Of a DNA stretch of 64,000 nt, positions 62,772 to 64,000 are shown one piece after another. Position 1 is the first letter of the stretch; each line of letters begins with the position of its first letter. The position numbers and the translations under genes were made by a program. The DNA lies in contig JBPCMU010000064.1 of the NCBI GenBank assembly GCA_051001975.1, positions 9,699-73,698 on the forward strand, written 5' to 3'. Under the pieces are notes generated by a model. That model was given only the letters and a program-made list of their open reading frames with translations, was not told where the DNA came from and did no database searches. This stretch comes from DATAEG01 sp051001975 (GTDB taxonomy: Bacteria; Actinomycetota; Actinomycetes; Mycobacteriales; Jatrophihabitantaceae).

Positions 62772-63223
62772 TGCAGATTCTGCGTGCAGCGGCTCTCGGC
62801 GCGGCCACCGGTGCGCGCAGCACGCTCGGCCTCACTGCTCTCGCCCTGACAATCCCTCGGCGCAGCATTCGCAACACAGGATGGATCCACGGGCCGTGGC
62901 CGGGGCGGATCGCGGTGCTCGCCTGTGCCGGTGAGCTGGTCGGAGACAAGCTGCCGGCCACACCGAGCCGGCTGGAATCCGCGCCGCGCGTTGCCCGGAT
63001 CGCGCTCGGTGGCCTCAGTGGTGGCCTGCTGGCGCATCGGGAGACGCGGTCCGGGATGCACACGGCGCTCGGTGTCATTGCCGGCGTGACGGGTGCGGCG
63101 GCCGGCACGCATCTCGGTGCCTCGTGGCGCATCCGGGCCGCTCAGCGCATCGGCGGCGACCTGCCCGGCGCGGTGGTCGAGGATGCGGCGGCGATCGCAC
63201 TGGCGAGGCTCGGGGTCGGCTGA
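62771..63223 (+). CDS. DUF4126-like membrane protein
   Basis: 150 residues; GTG 62771 overlaps the last base of the previous stop. Four hydrophobic stretches are seen (AAALGAATGARSTLGLTALAL, RIAVLACAGELVGDKLP, ARIALGGLSGGLLAHR, ALGVIAGVTGAAAGTHLG). The GELVGDKLPATPSR motif and the GARS start are those of the DUF4126/YkvA-like small membrane proteins. Function unknown. Probably cotranscribed with the GH13 gene. Confidence 0.8.
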   Translation: MQILRAAALGAATGARSTLGLTALALTIPRRSIRNTGWIHGPWPGRIAVLACAGELVGDKLPATPSRLESAPRVARIALGGLSGGLLAHRETRSGMHTALGVIAGVTGAAAGTHLGASWRIRAAQRIGGDLPGAVVEDAAAIALARLGVG

Positions 63224-63226
63224 CCG

Positions 63227-64000
63227 TCAGATCGCCGGCCAGTGCGCGGGATGACGCAGCGCCGCCGGCAGCTTGGTGCTGCCGTCACCACGGGCAGCAT
63301 CGACCTGCGCCTGGACGAGAAAGAGACACCCGGTCAGGTCGGCACCGCGTAGGTCTGCGGCGCGGAGATCCGCACCGGTGACGTCGGTGCGGTTCAGATC
63401 CGCGTCGTGTAGATCCGCGCCGACCAATCGAGCGCCACGTAGGTTGGCGCCGCGCAGAATGGCACCGGCGAGATGGGCCCCGACCAGGTCCGCGCCGCGC
63501 CGATCGGGTCCGGCCGGGTAGACGTCGGCGCGGGCGCGTTCGCTGACCTCGGTGAGCAGCACGTTGACCGCTTGGCGATAGCTGTCCATGTCCAACCCGA
63601 TCAGCGCCTCGGCGTCGCCACAGGTGAGCCGCTCGGTAGCTTGCAACGCGGCGCTGACGTCCTCGCGGATCGGACGGGTGGTCGGCAGCGCGAGTGATTC
63701 GGTCAGGTACCAGAGCAGCTCGTGAAGTTGCCGCATCACCGCGAACGCATCGAACATCACCTGCGCACTGTGCGGCGCGTGCCGCCAGTCCTGACCGGCG
63801 AAGGTGAGCTGGGAGATCTTCTGACCGGCGCCGAAACAGTCGTAGACGGTGCACCCGGAGAATCCGTGCGGCCGCAGTTCGATATGGATGTCACAGCGGG
63901 AGTCGGCCAGCAGGTGTGGGCATGGATGGCCGGCCGGCTTGTCGATGGCGAACTCGGCAGAGACGGTGAACGCCGGTGCCACGCAGCACAGCCCGAAGCA
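63227..64000 (-). CDS. Pentapeptide-repeat protein, 5' end outside window
   Basis: The frame is open to the right edge (the last codons read CFGLCCVAPAFTV), so the start lies beyond the window; a GTG at 63982 is not needed. A cysteine-rich N-terminal domain (PCPHLLADSRCDIHIELRPHGFSGCTVYDCFGAGQ) is followed by a helical region and then a right-handed helix of A(D/N)LRGA pentapeptides (GAHLAGAILRGANLRGARLVGADLHDADLNRTDVTGADLRAADLRGADL). Such proteins occur widely in actinomycetes; some mimic DNA and protect gyrase, but the Cys-rich N-terminal type has no known role. Confidence 0.85.
   Translation of the reverse strand, partial: CFGLCCVAPAFTVSAEFAIDKPAGHPCPHLLADSRCDIHIELRPHGFSGCTVYDCFGAGQKISQLTFAGQDWRHAPHSAQVMFDAFAVMRQLHELLWYLTESLALPTTRPIREDVSAALQATERLTCGDAEALIGLDMDSYRQAVNVLLTEVSERARADVYPAGPDRRGADLVGAHLAGAILRGANLRGARLVGADLHDADLNRTDVTGADLRAADLRGADLTGCLFLVQAQVDAARGDGSTKLPAALRHPAHWPAI

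Overview
The window is high-GC DNA from an actinobacterium. Gene order and protein types match the conserved actinobacterial core known from Mycobacterium tuberculosis (steA-steB-pyrG-nudix-xerD-parA-scpA-scpB-rluB-cmk-der, and pgsA-DUF881-sbp-DUF881-gcvH-garA-ftsR-DUF151-merR-gcvP). Two core segments that lie apart in mycobacteria are adjacent here, joined at a tRNA-Pro gene. GTG starts, 1-4 base stop/start overlaps and apparently leaderless starts are frequent. The closest lineage cannot be fixed from sequence alone, but a non-mycolate soil-type actinomycete of the Frankia/Jatrophihabitans/Nakamurella kind is plausible.

Layout. 1-12051: cell division and envelope (steA, steB, a MraY-like membrane protein, a MurJ-like flippase, a GT4 glycosyltransferase), CTP synthase, ADP-ribose pyrophosphatase, then chromosome segregation (xerD, parA, scpA, scpB) and rluB. 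12052-14651: an inserted accessory segment with a secreted trypsin-like protease of atypical codon use, a coupled small unknown gene and a vapBC toxin-antitoxin pair. 14678-17500: cmk, plsC, der, tRNA-Pro. 17541-26898: phospholipid synthase, DUF881/small-basic-protein membrane cluster, gcvH, garA-like FHA protein, two MerR regulators, DUF151 nuclease, and a glycine riboswitch before gcvP. 26949-35917: accessory genes around guaB1 (GMP reductase) and an auxiliary-type trpS, followed by an MFS/ArsR pair, a PD-(D/E)XK nuclease-like gene between short direct repeats, a decayed DUF429 gene and a glyoxalase-fold protein. 36032-52189: transporters (FtsX-type permease with two ATPases, DrrAB-like exporter with its TetR regulator, heterodimeric ABC exporter beside a two-component system) plus an NrtR-type regulator near nadA. 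52329-61147: small regulators and an acyl-CoA catabolic cluster (three acyl-CoA dehydrogenases, MaoC hydratase, TetR, two SDRs, a broken beta-lactamase-fold hydrolase). 61197-64000: GH13 glucosidase, DUF4126 membrane protein and a pentapeptide-repeat protein cut by the window edge.

The most interesting non-coding signals are: (1) a complete ribosome-mediated attenuator before trpS, with an extended -10 promoter, a leaderless 16-codon leader peptide containing a Trp codon, and three mutually exclusive hairpins; (2) a perfect 12-bp inverted repeat in the pyrG leader whose 3' arm contains the Shine-Dalgarno sequence; (3) two copies of a 16-bp palindrome controlling the two divergent halves of the acyl-CoA cluster; (4) the glycine riboswitch of gcvP; and (5) 14-bp direct repeats bracketing the nuclease-like gene. 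No CRISPR array, intact insertion sequence, rRNA gene or replication origin was seen.
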